Part shown: positions 1-6,885 of the stretch, piece by piece
Position numbering within the stretch: the first letter of the stretch is position 1
Layout: every line of letters starts with the position of its first letter
DNA from: Wolbachia endosymbiont of Mansonella ozzardi
Lineage (GTDB): Bacteria; Pseudomonadota; Alphaproteobacteria; Rickettsiales; Anaplasmataceae
Direction: 5' to 3'
NCBI RefSeq assembly: GCF_020278625.1
Contig: NZ_JADAKK010000058.1
Location: 1-6,927, forward strand
Length of the DNA: 6,927 nt
Made by a program: the position numbers and the translations under genes
Notes under the pieces: model-generated
Database searches by the model: none
What the model was told of the DNA's origin: nothing
Seen by the model: the letters and a program-made list of their open reading frames with translations, nothing else

Positions 1-1
1 C

Positions 2-52
2 ACCTTTGACATAAAATTGCCACTGGGAACTAAATTTCCATTAATGGCGTAA
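2..52 (+). CDS. Possible 3' end of a gene entering from the left edge (partial)
   Basis: A plus-strand reading frame is open from the window edge for 16 codons and ends with TAA at 50-52. The visible peptide is TFDIKLPLGTKFPLMA. It reads like an ordinary protein end, but 16 open codons are easily obtained by chance. If real, the gene would be convergent with the BON lipoprotein gene and overlap its stop codon by about 12 bases. No function can be assigned. The competing reading is a minus-strand gene starting at ATG 12-10, of which only four codons are visible. Confidence 0.2.
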   Translation, partial: TFDIKLPLGTKFPLMA

Positions 53-631
53 TTTGCTGTGTCCATACCGTACATAACTTACAACTTGTTTTACCCCTTT
101 TACTTTTCTTGCAATTGCTATTACAGCTTTTAGTTCCGCTTTATTTTGAGCTATACCCATCAAATAAACAACTCTATCAACCGTATTGACGCTATAATTA
201 ATTGATTTGATATTTTTTTTTCCTAAAAGTCTTGTTCTTATTTCCGCCGTTATTATACCATCTATGGTAGTGTCAAGCATGGAAGTTGTTTGTATTGGTG
301 TTACTCTTACTTCATTTATTACTTCTTTAACTTCTTTTTGTCGCCAAGCTATTTTCTCTGCTGTGAGTTGCTTTTCAGGGGTATCAACGTTTCCAATGAG
401 CAATACTCTTCCTTCGCTTACTTTAACCTTTATAGCTGAAAATAGTCCATGCTTTAGGAGCCCTTTATTGATTCTGATTACCATAGTTGTATCATCAACA
501 ATATTTCCCAAAGATTTATCTTGTGTTGTTATTGCTGTTGCTGTAGCCACTACGCTACCTATTATAAGTGGTGTACAGCCACTCTGTGTAATTAGAAAAA
601 TTCCAAGTAAGAAGCTTGTTATTAGTCTCAT
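41..631 (-). CDS. BON-domain outer-membrane lipoprotein, DolP/YraP-like
   Basis: The 196-residue product begins with a lipoprotein signal: a basic residue at 2, a hydrophobic core at about 3-15, and a lipobox-like QSGC with the acylated Cys at 19. The next residue is Thr and not Asp, which by the usual sorting rule favours the outer membrane, facing the periplasm. Two BON domains follow, at about 46-111 and 121-189, each with the amphipathic helix and the strand-Gly pattern of the family (Gly80, Gly159). This arrangement and length match the dual-BON lipoproteins DolP/YraP, which bind anionic phospholipid and support envelope integrity; that function is transferred from the family. The ATG at 631-629 is chosen because the signal peptide follows directly, although no clear Shine-Dalgarno precedes it. 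The gene is transcribed away from the tRNA and the protease cluster. The fold assignment is good; the exact orthology is less certain. Confidence 0.85.
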   Translation of the reverse strand: MRLITSFLLGIFLITQSGCTPLIIGSVVATATAITTQDKSLGNIVDDTTMVIRINKGLLKHGLFSAIKVKVSEGRVLLIGNVDTPEKQLTAEKIAWRQKEVKEVINEVRVTPIQTTSMLDTTIDGIITAEIRTRLLGKKNIKSINYSVNTVDRVVYLMGIAQNKAELKAVIAIARKVKGVKQVVSYVRYGHSKLRH

Positions 632-664
632 TATTGATTTTTAGGTTTAGAATTTTCATAAGGA

Positions 665-693
665 ATGTTAATAAGCTTTTTTGATTGTGTAAA
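665..693 (-). promoter_or_regulatory. Candidate sigma-70-like promoter for the BON lipoprotein gene
   Basis: Read on the minus strand, TTTACA (693-688, five of six matches to TTGACA) is followed after 17 bases by TAACAT (670-665, four of six matches to TATAAT). Transcription would start near 658, about 27 bases before the ATG at 631. In such AT-rich DNA partial matches are frequent, so this is a candidate only. Confidence 0.35.
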
Positions 694-702
694 TACTATA
701 AA

Positions 703-717
703 TTAAGTAAGACTTAA
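703..717. promoter_or_regulatory. Possible CtrA-type box, TTAA-N7-TTAA
   Basis: TTAA at 703-706 and TTAA at 714-717 are separated by exactly seven bases (GTAAGAC), the spacing of the alphaproteobacterial CtrA consensus. It lies between the two divergent promoter candidates, 4 bases upstream of the tRNA -35 element. Wolbachia and its relatives encode CtrA. By chance about one such palindromic match is expected in several kilobases of DNA this AT-rich, so binding is not established. Confidence 0.3.
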
Positions 718-721
718 GACC

Positions 722-750
722 TTGAGTCTTTTTAAGACGGTACTTATAAT
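722..750 (+). promoter_or_regulatory. Sigma-70-like promoter for tRNA-Leu
   Basis: TTGAGT (722-727, four of six matches) and a perfect TATAAT (745-750) are separated by the optimal 17 bases. Initiation would fall near 757, leaving a leader of about 44 bases to be removed by RNase P before the tRNA at 801. The -35 region overlaps a small inverted repeat (AAGAC 716-720 with GTCTT 726-730) and sits among three TAAGAC repeats (708-713, 715-720, 733-738). This is the best promoter match in the window. It may also contribute transcription to tig if there is read-through. Confidence 0.6.
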
Positions 751-800
751 TAAGGTGACAGGAATAGTTTGTGTTAGCTATAAGTTGCTGAAAGATTCCT

Positions 801-882
801 GCGGATATGGCGGAATTGGTAGACGTGCCAGGTTTAGGTCCTGGTGAGCTTGCTCGTGGGGGTTCAAGTCCCTCTATCCGCA
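801..882 (+). tRNA. tRNA-Leu, anticodon UAG
   Basis: The sequence folds as a class II tRNA. The acceptor stem pairs GCGGATA (801-807) with TATCCGC (875-881), followed by discriminator A882. The D-arm contains the usual TTGGTAGA. The anticodon stem CCAGG (828-832) pairs with CCTGG (840-844) around the loop TTTAGGT, placing TAG at 835-837. A long variable arm has a GAGC/GCTC stem (846-849 with 852-855). The T-stem (858-862 with 870-874) closes the loop TTCAAGT. The anticodon, long variable arm and A discriminator identify leucine; UAG reads CUN codons. The 3' CCA is not encoded, since CTC follows A882, so it must be added by the CCA-adding enzyme. Confidence 0.97.
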
Positions 883-977
883 CTCAAAATCATGTACTTG
901 GATTAAAAAAAAGGTTTATGATCACTAAATATACTCTAATGTTTGTGTAAAAACTCGTTCTTAAGGATTGTATTTTA

Positions 978-1006
978 TTGAGATTCTAGTAAAATAGCTT
1001 TGTAAA
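978..1006 (+). promoter_or_regulatory. Candidate promoter for the tig-clpP-clpX-lon cluster
   Basis: TTGAGA (978-983, five of six matches to TTGACA) is followed after 17 bases by TGTAAA (1001-1006, four of six matches to TATAAT). Initiation near 1013 would leave a short leader of about 25 bases before tig. No heat-shock (RpoH-type) promoter is evident. The surrounding spacer is very AT-rich, so competing weak matches exist (for example TAAAAT at 990-995). Confidence 0.35.
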
Positions 1007-1036
1007 AATATAAATTAAAACATTGATAAATAGGTT

Positions 1037-2383
1037 ATGATGTCTAGTAACATACCTCAAAATGCAGTCGAAGTAGATACATCAAGTAATATATATACCT
1101 ATAAGAAGCTTAGTGTAGATAAACTAAAGCATGAGTATGAAATCACAGTTAGTAGCGATTATGTAGAACAAAAGATGAATTCTAGATTACAAGAGGTAGT
1201 GAAGAATGCAAAATTGCCTGGATTTAGATCCGGGAAGACGCCTTACGACCTTGTTGTTAAAAACTATAAAAGTGAAGTTTTGGAATATGTAGTGAATAAT
1301 ACGATTGACTATTGCTCAAGTGATTTAATGGAAAAAATTGAAGTCAAGTCTCACATTCATCCTAAGATTGATATTATATCATTACCAGATCTGGATAAAA
1401 GGGATGAAAAAGGCGATTTTGTATACAAACTGTCTTTTGAGTCAATGCCAGAAGTTCCAACAATAGATCTTGGTAAAATAAATTTGAAGAAAGTTGAGGC
1501 AAAAATCGAAGAGGGAGACATAAAAGAATTTATTGATTCTATAAAAACAAAATTTCCTAATCTTATCTCTGTTGATGATGATTCTTATCAAGCGAAAAAT
1601 GGGGATAAATTGACAATTGACTTTGAAGGGCGGATTAGAAACAAACTCTTTCAAGGTGGAAGTGGCAAAAATTTTGCTGTTAATTTAGGATCCGGAGCAT
1701 TTATCGATGGGTTTGAAGATCAATTAATTGACGTGAAAAAAGGAGAAACAAAAAGCTTTAAGTTGAGGTTCCCTGAGGATTACCAGGTAATTTCCCTTGC
1801 GGGACAAGAGGCTACTTTTTCTGTCCGAATTAATGATATTCAGATTGCCGAAGATTTTGAAAGTGATGATGAAGTAGCTAGGAGGATTGGTTTTGAGGAT
1901 TATTCTTCGCTAATAAATCATGCAAAAGAAGTAATTGATAATCAATGTAAAGAAATGGGAGACCTATTAATTAAGAAGGAGCTATTTGATTGTTTGGATG
2001 CTAGTTACAGCTTTGATTTGCCTACAGACGTAGTAAAACAGGAACAGCAGAGAGTGGAAAGAGAGTTGAACTCTAAAGATGACTCTTGTAAGGAAGCTGA
2101 AAGACGAGTAAAGCTTGCAATGTTACTTATGAAGTTCAGTACAGAACATAAAATATCATTAACTCAAAATGATGTTTTAAATGTTATTCTGAACCAGTAT
2201 GTCAATAAAGATGTGCTGCTTAATAGAGCATTGAAACATTTTAGCTCAAACAGGCAATTTCAGGAGTTAGTTAGAGGGCAAGCTCTTGAGCATAAAGTTA
2301 CAGATTATATAATAGAAAAAGTTAATAAAGAAGAGCAGATTGTTTCTGTGAAAGGGTTAAAGGAATTATTTGATAATATTTAG
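1037..2383 (+). CDS. tig: Trigger factor, ribosome-associated chaperone with PPIase domain
   Basis: The product is trigger factor, the chaperone that docks at the ribosome exit tunnel and shields nascent chains. At 448 residues it is slightly longer than the E. coli protein (432). The N-terminal ribosome-binding domain (about 20-160) carries the docking signature GFRSGK at 62-67. An FKBP-type peptidyl-prolyl isomerase domain spans about 188-272, with conserved DFEG, FQGG, GFEDQL and FPEDY stretches. The helical C-terminal substrate-binding domain fills the rest. Two ATGs lie in tandem at 1037 and 1040. The weak Shine-Dalgarno AGG (1032-1034) is better spaced for 1040, so the true protein may start MSSNIPQN and be 447 residues. 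About 18 residues before the core domain have no counterpart in E. coli. It is the first gene of the protease cluster, with clpP 11 bases downstream. The sequence closely resembles Wolbachia trigger factor as I remember it. Confidence 0.97.
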   Translation: MMSSNIPQNAVEVDTSSNIYTYKKLSVDKLKHEYEITVSSDYVEQKMNSRLQEVVKNAKLPGFRSGKTPYDLVVKNYKSEVLEYVVNNTIDYCSSDLMEKIEVKSHIHPKIDIISLPDLDKRDEKGDFVYKLSFESMPEVPTIDLGKINLKKVEAKIEEGDIKEFIDSIKTKFPNLISVDDDSYQAKNGDKLTIDFEGRIRNKLFQGGSGKNFAVNLGSGAFIDGFEDQLIDVKKGETKSFKLRFPEDYQVISLAGQEATFSVRINDIQIAEDFESDDEVARRIGFEDYSSLINHAKEVIDNQCKEMGDLLIKKELFDCLDASYSFDLPTDVVKQEQQRVERELNSKDDSCKEAERRVKLAMLLMKFSTEHKISLTQNDVLNVILNQYVNKDVLLNRALKHFSSNRQFQELVRGQALEHKVTDYIIEKVNKEEQIVSVKGLKELFDNI

Positions 2384-2384
2384 T

Positions 2385-2388
2385 AGGA
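2385..2388 (+). promoter_or_regulatory. Ribosome binding site of clpP
   Basis: AGGA, followed by AAAAGG, fills the 11-base tig-clpP gap with its core 6 bases before the ATG at 2395. It supports this start, which also gives the expected N-terminus of ClpP. Confidence 0.6.
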
Positions 2389-2394
2389 AAAGGT

Positions 2395-3012
2395 ATGACT
2401 CTTATACCAATTGTAATTGAGCAAACTGGTCGTGGTGAACGCGCCTATGACATATATTCGAGGTTAGTGAAGGAAAGAATAATTTTTGTAACTGGTCCTA
2501 TTGAGGACAATATGGCCAGCGTAATAGTAGCACAGCTTTTATTTTTAGAATCGGAAAGCCCCGATAAAGACATTTTTATGTATATTAACTCCCCAGGTGG
2601 CGTTGTAACTGCTGGCTTGTCTATCTATGATACAATGCAGTATATAAAACCAGATGTTTCAACTTTGTGTATAGGTCAAGCTGCATCTATGGGCTCTCTG
2701 CTGCTTGCAGCTGGTACAGAAGGTAAGCGTTACTCTCTGCCTCATTCAAGAATTATGATACATCAGCCATCTGGTGGTTGTCAGGGTCAGGCAACTGATA
2801 TAGAAATACATGCTAATGAAATTTTGCGAATTAAGAAAAAGCTAAATCAGATTTATGAAAAGCATACTGGAAGTTCACTGAAGCAAATTGAAAGAATGAT
2901 GGAAAGAGATAAATTCATGGATCCTGAAGAAGCCAGGAAAATTGGCTTGGTTGACAGAGTAATAGCTGAGCGTAAAGATATTAAGATTGAAAGTATTAGA
3001 ATTGGACAATAA
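2395..3012 (+). CDS. clpP: ATP-dependent Clp protease proteolytic subunit ClpP
   Basis: ClpP is the serine peptidase that forms a barrel of two heptameric rings and degrades proteins delivered by ClpX (or ClpA). The 205-residue product has the family's usual length. The N-terminal segment [20 protein letters not shown] (5-24) is the typical start of mature ClpP and provides the axial loops that contact the ATPase. The substrate-binding stretch INSPGG (64-69) is intact. The catalytic triad is complete: Ser98 in GQAASMGS, His123 in IMIHQPSGG, and Asp172 in [11 protein letters not shown]. There is little or no propeptide ahead of the conserved N-terminus. The gene lies 11 bases after tig and 9 bases before clpX, so co-transcription with its ATPase partner is very likely. 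Nothing in it is truncated or degenerate. Confidence 0.98.
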   Translation: MTLIPIVIEQTGRGERAYDIYSRLVKERIIFVTGPIEDNMASVIVAQLLFLESESPDKDIFMYINSPGGVVTAGLSIYDTMQYIKPDVSTLCIGQAASMGSLLLAAGTEGKRYSLPHSRIMIHQPSGGCQGQATDIEIHANEILRIKKKLNQIYEKHTGSSLKQIERMMERDKFMDPEEARKIGLVDRVIAERKDIKIESIRIGQ

Positions 3013-3018
3013 GGTGAG
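3011..3018 (+). promoter_or_regulatory. Ribosome binding site deciding the clpX start
   Basis: AAGGTGAG overlaps the clpP TAA stop (3010-3012). Its GGTGA part (3013-3017) complements the 3' end of 16S rRNA and lies 4 bases before ATG 3022, a normal aligned spacing. It supports the ATG at 3022 over the TTG at 3019, and the overlap with the clpP stop suggests translational coupling. Confidence 0.65.
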
Positions 3019-3021
3019 TTG

Positions 3022-4296
3022 ATGGACAACAATGATGATTTACACTACTGTTCTTTTTGCAATAAAGCACAAAATGAAGTAGATAAGTTAATTACTAATT
3101 CTTCAGACGGTTTGAAAGTGTTTATTTGTAATGAGTGCATAGAGTTATCTCATAGAGCAATAAGCCAAAAGAAAAGTGGGGCATTTAATTCAGATTATAT
3201 GTCTGATGTGAAGTTGCTACTAAAAAAACCTGAAGATATAAAAAATTTTCTTAGTAAGCATGTTGTTGGTCAAGAACACGCACAACATGTTTTGTCTGTA
3301 GCAATGTATAACCACTGTCAGTCTATGGCACAATTTCACTCTATAAGCGATGTTGAAATCGAAAAATCGAATGTAATGCTCATTGGTCCTACTGGTTCTG
3401 GTAAAACTTTGCTAGCCAAAACGCTCGCTAAAGTTTCAGATGTGCCGTTCGCGATGGCTGATGCAACAACTCTGACTGAAGCAGGTTATGTAGGTGATGA
3501 TGTGGAAAGCGTGTTATCGCGTCTATTGCAAGCAGCAAATTATGATGTTGCAAAGGCACAACGTGGTATAGTGTTTATAGATGAAATAGATAAAATCACA
3601 AGGAAATCTGAAGGTACTTCGATAACACGTGACGTTTCAGGCGAAGGAGTCCAACAGGCTCTACTTAAGATTATGGAAGGCACAGTTGCTTACGTTCCGC
3701 CACAGGGAGGAAGGAAACACCCACAACAGGAATTTGTACAAGTAGATACTAATAATATACTATTTATTTGCGGAGGGGCTTTTGAAGGTTTAGACAAGAT
3801 CATTGAAGCAAGAAAGAAAGGAACATCAGTTGGTTTTGGAGCAGATATCAGTCAATCTAAAGAGCAAAGGAAAAAAAATACTTTACGTGATGTTCAACCT
3901 GAAGATTTAATTAAATTCGGTTTGATACCGGAGTTCGTAGGGCGTGTTCCAATAACTGCTGTTTTAGATGAGTTAGATCACGAAGATTTAGTACATGTAC
4001 TGGTAGAGCCAAGAAATGCACTAATAAAACAGTACAAGGCATTACTTACGTTTAGCAAAGTAAATCTTGAATTTTCAGATAACGCGGTATCAGCTATTGC
4101 TGAAAAAGCTATGAGTTACAAGACAGGTGCAAGAATGTTACGTGCTATTTTAGAGTCACTCTTGCTTGATGTTATGTATACAGTTGGAAACGGGGGTTTT
4201 GAAGGTAGTACAATAGTAGTTACTAAGGAAATGGTGGAATCAGGAAAAGTAGTGATCAATCGTGGCAACAAGGGTGGCGTTGTAGCAGGGGGTTGA
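3022..4296 (+). CDS. clpX: ClpX, AAA+ unfoldase subunit of the ClpXP protease
   Basis: ClpX is a hexameric ATPase that recognises, unfolds and translocates substrates into ClpP. The 424-residue product has the normal length. The N-terminal zinc-binding domain has Cys10, Cys13, Cys36 and Cys39, which dimerises and binds adaptors in the family. The AAA+ core shows Walker A GPTGSGKT (122-129), pore loop GYVGDD (155-160), Walker B VFIDEID (184-190), the RKH pore loop (231-233), the arginine finger Arg308 in EFVGR, and the sensor-2 GAR (369-371). The ClpP-docking loop reads VGF (270-272), the accepted (L/I/V)GF tripeptide, where E. coli has IGF. The ATG at 3022 is preferred over an in-frame TTG at 3019 because of its well-placed ribosome binding site. 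It sits directly between clpP and lon, as in many proteobacteria. Confidence 0.98.
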   Translation: MDNNDDLHYCSFCNKAQNEVDKLITNSSDGLKVFICNECIELSHRAISQKKSGAFNSDYMSDVKLLLKKPEDIKNFLSKHVVGQEHAQHVLSVAMYNHCQSMAQFHSISDVEIEKSNVMLIGPTGSGKTLLAKTLAKVSDVPFAMADATTLTEAGYVGDDVESVLSRLLQAANYDVAKAQRGIVFIDEIDKITRKSEGTSITRDVSGEGVQQALLKIMEGTVAYVPPQGGRKHPQQEFVQVDTNNILFICGGAFEGLDKIIEARKKGTSVGFGADISQSKEQRKKNTLRDVQPEDLIKFGLIPEFVGRVPITAVLDELDHEDLVHVLVEPRNALIKQYKALLTFSKVNLEFSDNAVSAIAEKAMSYKTGARMLRAILESLLLDVMYTVGNGGFEGSTIVVTKEMVESGKVVINRGNKGGVVAGG

Positions 4297-4317
4297 TGGT
4301 TAATTTAAGCATGTATT

Positions 4318-6777
4318 ATGAACATTGAGTGTGCTATGGACTCTGATTTTGCTACATTGCCGGTATTGCCTTTAAGAGATGTGGTAATTTTTCCAAGTGT
4401 AGTGGTACCTTTATTTATAGGCAGGGAAAAATCCATTAATGCGTTAGAGTATGCAATTAATAATAGTAGTCACCAAAATAAGATTTTTCTTGTGACACAG
4501 CAAGATGGCTCTCTTGACAACCCAGAGCCACAAGATCTTTATGAAGTAGGTGTGCTAGCAAATATTGTACAGCCATTGATAAAATTGCCTGATAATGCGG
4601 TAAAAGTTGTAATCCAAGGAATCAGCAGAGGAAGAGCTGTTGAGTATATCGACTCTCATACTTTATTACAGGCTAGAGTAGAGTTGGATAATTATCATGA
4701 ATATGAGGAAGATGAGGATAATGTCGATCTGGAAGCTTTAAAGCGATCTGTTATAGGTGCGTTTGATAGCTGGTGTAAACTGAACAAGAAAAACCAGCCT
4801 GATATTGTTGTTAATCCCGTTGAGCAGATCAAAGAAATTGATCTGCTTGTAGACACGATAGTTTCATATTTGAATATAAAAGCATCAGGTAAGCAAAGCA
4901 TACTTGAGACTTATGGTCCGGGGGAACGTTTAAGAAAAACTTTTACTTTTATTGAGAGAGAAATCAGCATTTTGAATGCACAAAACCGTTTATATAAAAC
5001 AATTAAATCACAAGTTGAAAGCACTCAGAAAGCTTACTACCTCAATGAGCAGTTGAAAGCTATACAGAAAGAATTGGGCGAATTTGAGAATGGAGAAGAA
5101 GGAAATATAATAAATGAATTTGAAAAAAAGATAGAAGAAATAAAGCTCTCTCAGGAAGCAAGGGAGAAAGCTATAACTGAGTTGAAAAGATATAAGAAAA
5201 TGAATCCCATTTCTCCTGAAGCTACAGTTATATCTAATTATCTGTATTGGTTGCTTGATCTGCCATGGGGAAAATACAAAGATGCAAAAATTAATTTAAA
5301 TGCAGCTAAAAAAATCTTAGATGAAAATCATTATGGTATAGAGAAGGTAAAAGATAGAATAATAGAGTTTTTGGCAGTGTTAAAGAGAGTAAAAGAGATC
5401 AAGGGTCCTATACTTTGCTTATTGGGACCACCTGGTGTTGGTAAAACTTCTTTAGCTAGGTCTATGGCAAGGGCAGTAGGAAGAGATTTTGTTCGCATAG
5501 CTCTTGGTGGTGTGCGTGATGAATCTGAAATACGTGGCCATAGAAAAACTTATGTTGGCTCAATGCCCGGCAAAGTCATTCAACACATGAAAAAAGCTAA
5601 TTCATGCAACCCACTTTTTTTACTTGATGAAATAGATAAGATGGGTTCTGATTCGCGTGGCGACCCTGCATCTGCGTTGCTTGAGGTTTTGGACACTGAA
5701 CACAATAAGCACTTTACGGACCATTACCTAGAAGTTGAGTTTGATCTTTCAAGTGTAATGTTTGTCGCTACAGCAAACAGCTTGAACTTACCACACCCTT
5801 TGCATGATAGGATGGAAATCATACAATTATCTGGTTATACTGAAGATGAAAAAATTAGCATCGCTAAGTATCATCTAATTCCCAAATTAAAGAAAGAGCA
5901 TGGTTTGCGTCAGAAAGAATGGAGTATAACTAACGATGCACTGTATGAGTTGATACGTTTATATACACGCGAGAGTGGCGTTCGCAGTATGGAGAGGGAG
6001 CTTGCAAAGCTCATGAGAAAGGCAGTGAAAGAAATATTAGAAGGTAAAAATAAGAAAATATGTGTGGGAGTTAACGATTTACAGGGTTATTTAGGAGTGC
6101 GTAAATATACCTTTGGTATTGCAGAAAATGAGAGTTTAGTGGGAGTAGTAACTGGACTAGCCTACACTGAAACAGGTGGTGATATTTTAATGGTAGAGTC
6201 AGTTTTGATTCCAGGTAAGGGGGAAATAAAATATACGGGGAAACTTGGAGAGGTTATGCAAGAATCCATAAAGGCTGCGTATAGTTATATTCGATCAAAT
6301 TGTCTATTCTTTGGCATAAAGCCTGAAAAATTTCAAAACAATGATATACATTTGCATCTACCTGAGGGTGCTGTACCAAAGGATGGACCTTCTGCTGGTA
6401 GTGCAATATGTACATCCATTGTTTCTCTTATGACAAACATACCAGTTAACAAAAGTGTTGCTATGACAGGTGAAGTGACACTGCGTGGTAGAGTTTTAGC
6501 TATTGGAGGCTTGAGAGAAAAGTTACTTGCAGCACTTAGAGGATCAATCAAGACTGTGATTATCCCTAGCGAAAATGAAAAGGATATGCAAGAAATACCA
6601 GCAAGCATCAAAGAAAAAGTCGATGTAGTTTTTGTCAAGGACATTGATGAGGTTATAAAAATTGCTTTGATACAGTCTACTATTCCAATTGAAAGCGATA
6701 ATGGAAACAATTCACCATCTTCCTCTGTAAAAAACAAGGACGATAATTTTTCTGGCTTAGAAACACTAAAGCATTAG
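4318..6777 (+). CDS. lon: Lon ATP-dependent serine protease (LonA type)
   Basis: Lon is a soluble homohexameric protease that degrades misfolded and short-lived regulatory proteins. The 819-residue product has the LonA order: N-terminal substrate domain beginning LPVLPLRDVVIFP, a helical coiled region (about 215-330), the AAA+ module and the peptidase domain. Seen in the ATPase are Walker A GPPGVGKT (370-377), Walker B FLLDEIDK (434-441), a putative arginine finger Arg498 and sensor-2 Arg556. The Ser-Lys dyad is Ser692 in PKDGPSAGSA and Lys735 in GGLREK, 43 residues apart as in E. coli (679 and 722). A hydrophilic tail rich in Ser, Asn and Asp (about 789-819) extends past the peptidase fold, making the protein longer than the 784-residue E. 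coli enzyme. No clear Shine-Dalgarno precedes ATG 4318; ATG 4336 (813 residues) is an alternative. It lies 21 bases after clpX and is probably the last gene of the operon. Confidence 0.97.
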   Translation: MNIECAMDSDFATLPVLPLRDVVIFPSVVVPLFIGREKSINALEYAINNSSHQNKIFLVTQQDGSLDNPEPQDLYEVGVLANIVQPLIKLPDNAVKVVIQGISRGRAVEYIDSHTLLQARVELDNYHEYEEDEDNVDLEALKRSVIGAFDSWCKLNKKNQPDIVVNPVEQIKEIDLLVDTIVSYLNIKASGKQSILETYGPGERLRKTFTFIEREISILNAQNRLYKTIKSQVESTQKAYYLNEQLKAIQKELGEFENGEEGNIINEFEKKIEEIKLSQEAREKAITELKRYKKMNPISPEATVISNYLYWLLDLPWGKYKDAKINLNAAKKILDENHYGIEKVKDRIIEFLAVLKRVKEIKGPILCLLGPPGVGKTSLARSMARAVGRDFVRIALGGVRDESEIRGHRKTYVGSMPGKVIQHMKKANSCNPLFLLDEIDKMGSDSRGDPASALLEVLDTEHNKHFTDHYLEVEFDLSSVMFVATANSLNLPHPLHDRMEIIQLSGYTEDEKISIAKYHLIPKLKKEHGLRQKEWSITNDALYELIRLYTRESGVRSMERELAKLMRKAVKEILEGKNKKICVGVNDLQGYLGVRKYTFGIAENESLVGVVTGLAYTETGGDILMVESVLIPGKGEIKYTGKLGEVMQESIKAAYSYIRSNCLFFGIKPEKFQNNDIHLHLPEGAVPKDGPSAGSAICTSIVSLMTNIPVNKSVAMTGEVTLRGRVLAIGGLREKLLAALRGSIKTVIIPSENEKDMQEIPASIKEKVDVVFVKDIDEVIKIALIQSTIPIESDNGNNSPSSSVKNKDDNFSGLETLKH

Positions 6778-6780
6778 CAT

Positions 6781-6813
6781 AGTTTTTGCCTAAGCATTAT
6801 TTAGGTAAAAACT
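6781..6813. terminator. Hairpin after lon, possible terminator or 3'-end stabiliser
   Basis: The arms 6781-6793 (AGTTTTTGCCTAA) and 6801-6813 (TTAGGTAAAAACT) pair over 13 bp with one G-U wobble and a 7-base loop. It begins 3 bases after the lon stop codon. Most pairs are A-U, and no U-run follows on either strand, so it is not a canonical intrinsic terminator. It may mark the 3' end of the operon transcript or protect it from exonucleases. The repeat GCCTAA recurs at 6814-6819. Confidence 0.45.
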
Positions 6814-6863
6814 GCCTAATAACCTCCACTAATCCAATTATCATAATACTGAAGCTATTTATC

Positions 6864-6880
6864 TCTGCAATTTGTGCAGA
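6864..6880. repeat. Small inverted repeat before the last ORF
   Basis: TCTGCA (6864-6869) and TGCAGA (6875-6880) form a perfect 6-bp stem with a 5-base loop. It ends 5 bases before the candidate start codon at 6886, in the place where a ribosome binding site would be expected. It could reduce ribosome access or be an operator-like site, but a short repeat like this may be chance. Confidence 0.3.
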
Positions 6881-6885
6881 TTAAA

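Noticed and set aside
1..12. Minus-strand gene start ATG 12-10 (MSKV...)
   Set aside because: Only four codons are visible and there is no clear ribosome binding site, so it is not annotated as a gene.
207..644. Plus-strand ORF of 145 codons opposite the BON lipoprotein gene
   Set aside because: It is the antisense shadow of a gene with a clear lipoprotein signal and two BON domains. Its own translation shows no recognisable domain.
668..883. Minus-strand ORF of 71 codons opposite the tRNA gene (MRIEGLEPPRASSPGPKPG...)
   Set aside because: Its first 28 codons are the complement of the tRNA-Leu, a well-known source of spurious protein calls. The remainder is AT-rich spacer, and it would cover the tRNA promoter.
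884..1036. Heat-shock (RpoH) promoter, small RNA or riboswitch in the tRNA-tig spacer
   Set aside because: I looked for a CTTGAA-type -35 with a CCCAT-type -10 and for extended stems, and found none. The spacer is simply AT-rich, with an A8 run at 905-912.
1442..1654. Minus-strand ORF of 70 codons inside tig
   Set aside because: It is antisense to the conserved trigger factor PPIase region and has no recognisable features.
3019..3021. TTG as the clpX start codon
   Set aside because: ATG follows immediately at 3022 and is better spaced from the AAGGTGAG ribosome binding site.
3829..3837. VGF in place of IGF in the ClpP-docking loop of ClpX
   Set aside because: The (L/I/V)GF tripeptide is accepted in the family, so this is a conservative change and not a defect.
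4695..4901. Minus-strand ORF of 68 codons inside lon
   Set aside because: It is antisense to conserved lon coding sequence; the low-complexity serine run arises from acidic codons on the coding strand.
6333..6737. Minus-strand ORF of 134 codons inside the lon peptidase region
   Set aside because: It is antisense to the catalytic domain and the C-terminal tail of Lon, and its composition is explained by the sense strand.
6801..6819. Alternative hairpin TTAGG/CCTAA as an antiterminator switch after lon
   Set aside because: The 5-bp alternative is much weaker than the 13-bp stem it competes with, so a genuine switch is unlikely.
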